In this document: piece after piece, positions 63,344-64,000 of the stretch
Layout of the letters: every line of letters begins with the position of its first letter
Position numbering within the stretch: position 1 is the first letter of the stretch
Assembly (NCBI RefSeq): GCF_008056315.1
Contig: NZ_VRKQ01000010.1
Span: 1 to 64,000, forward strand
DNA length: 64,000 bases
Direction of reading: 5' to 3'
From: Seonamhaeicola maritimus
GTDB taxonomy: Bacteria; Bacteroidota; Bacteroidia; Flavobacteriales; Flavobacteriaceae
Notes under the pieces: model-generated
What the model was told of the DNA's origin: nothing
What the model saw: the letters and a program-made list of their open reading frames with translations, nothing else
Database searches by the model: none
Position numbers and translations under genes: made by a program

Positions 63344-64000
63344 GAACAATATTATCTATTATAGTATCTATAGGTCTTCTAATAAAATATTGAGCCTTTA
63401 ATCCTTTTTTAGTGAGCGCCTCTTGTATGTGCTCTTTTGCAAAATAAGCAATAGAGCCTACAAAATGAAGTGGAACAGTTTTTAACTCCGTTCCATACTG
63501 CATGATGTTGTTTTCAACGAATTTACAAATACCATCAGCTATCATATTTTTTATAAACGGGGTATTTTCATGTTCAAACATAAAGCGAGCAAATTCAGCC
63601 AAATACTTATTTGGGGTTGCTGATTTGTACAGTTGTTTAATGACCTCCTTTTCTTTTAGGTTATAATCTTTTTCAAAAGTGTTTTTCAATCCTTTAGGCA
63701 TTTGATTATAATAATAGGCTTTAAGCAATTCCTTGCCAAAGTAGTTTCCACTACCTTCGTCCATTAAAATATAACCCAATGCGGGCGACTTTAAATGCGT
63801 GGTCTTTCCATCGAAATAACAACAATTTGACCCAGTTCCCAAAATACAAACAACAGCCGGAGTTGAAGTTGTGGCATAAACTGCTGCCATAATATCTTCA
63901 TGAGTTGAAGCTAGAGCATTTTTAAAAAACTTTGTTAGGATTTTATTAATCTTTTGCTGATTTTTTTTGGTACCACAACCTGCACCAAAGAAATGAACAG
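63330..64000 (-). CDS. N-acetylglucosamine kinase-like ATPase (BadF/BadG family), partial
   Basis: The gene runs off the window; the reading frame is open to position 64000, and codons beyond the internal Met at 63890 encode VHFFGAGCGT, a conserved segment of the family. C-terminal to this lie ILGTGSNCCYFDG (phosphate-binding), LMDEGSGNYFGKELL and LHFVGSIAYFAKEHIQEAL. It has the ASKHA fold of GlcNAc kinases and probably phosphorylates an amino sugar in the cytoplasm. The N-terminal ATP-binding part is missing here. It overlaps the large lipoprotein gene by 14 nt. Confidence 0.88.
   Translation of the reverse strand, partial: VHFFGAGCGTKKNQQKINKILTKFFKNALASTHEDIMAAVYATTSTPAVVCILGTGSNCCYFDGKTTHLKSPALGYILMDEGSGNYFGKELLKAYYYNQMPKGLKNTFEKDYNLKEKEVIKQLYKSATPNKYLAEFARFMFEHENTPFIKNMIADGICKFVENNIMQYGTELKTVPLHFVGSIAYFAKEHIQEALTKKGLKAQYFIRRPIDTIIDNIVHEPA

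Overview
The window is chromosomal DNA of a marine member of the Flavobacteriaceae (Bacteroidota). It is AT-rich. It carries gldKLMN and gldBC (gliding and type IX secretion), the flavobacterial exosortase XrtF, many lipoproteins with a Cys close to the N-terminus, and a GH16 enzyme that looks like a kappa-carrageenase. Upstream regions use the Bacteroidota promoter form (TTG, about 20 nt, TAnnTTTG) and lack clear Shine-Dalgarno sequences. I see no transposase, prophage, CRISPR array or integron. No gene-free stretch exceeds about 260 bases.

Layout. 1-3.8 kb: initiator tRNA-Met, a CPXCG cysteine-rich protein, a secreted LRR protein, an ABC-F ATPase and a DUF983 protein. 3.8-13.4 kb: an FAD oxidoreductase, then gldK-L-M-N, an arginase-fold protein that lacks key metal ligands, and topA, all on the minus strand. 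13.5-16.2 kb: membrane protein and lipoproteins. 16.3-23.4 kb (plus): miaB, a small gene, a sigma-54 activator, lptE, a TPR-like gene, secG, groES and groEL. 23.5-28.5 kb (minus): carrageenase-like GH16, then a probable copper-handling group (two HMA proteins, a TonB-dependent receptor, a HYC_CC_PP protein). 28.5-31.7 kb: XrtF and its partner, free-methionine sulfoxide reductase, purH. 31.9-38.1 kb: mreBCD-mrdA-rodA and a lipoprotein with a peptide deformylase domain. 38.1-43 kb: gldC/gldB, nadE, a response regulator with Glu at the phosphoacceptor site, and dnaG without its zinc ligands. 43-46.6 kb: sulfite oxidase-like enzyme, cytochrome c, membrane proteins. 46.7-51.3 kb: outer-membrane protein, anti-sigma and ECF sigma genes, polyprenyl synthase, rlmN. 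51.5-59.4 kb (minus): ppiD, CNNM/CBS protein, small membrane protein, lptC, TPR protein, outer-membrane protein, coaX. 59.5-64 kb: tRNA-Phe, a short doubtful ORF, a large FG-GAP/ASPIC lipoprotein, and a GlcNAc-kinase-like gene cut by the window end.

Most of the window is a core-genome backbone for envelope biogenesis: cell shape (mre), LPS export (lptC, lptE), outer-membrane protein folding (ppiD), secretion (secG, T9SS motor) and protein folding (groESL). The most interesting signal is a possible sigma-54 circuit. The activator gene lies in the miaB operon, whose promoter carries the inverted repeat CTGACA-CTT-TGTCAG. A degenerate copy of that repeat sits just upstream of a GG-N10-GC sigma-54-type promoter in front of groES. 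Other points of interest are a pair of interspersed structured repeats (3753-3818 and 51386-51493) and several proteins with altered catalytic or ligand residues.
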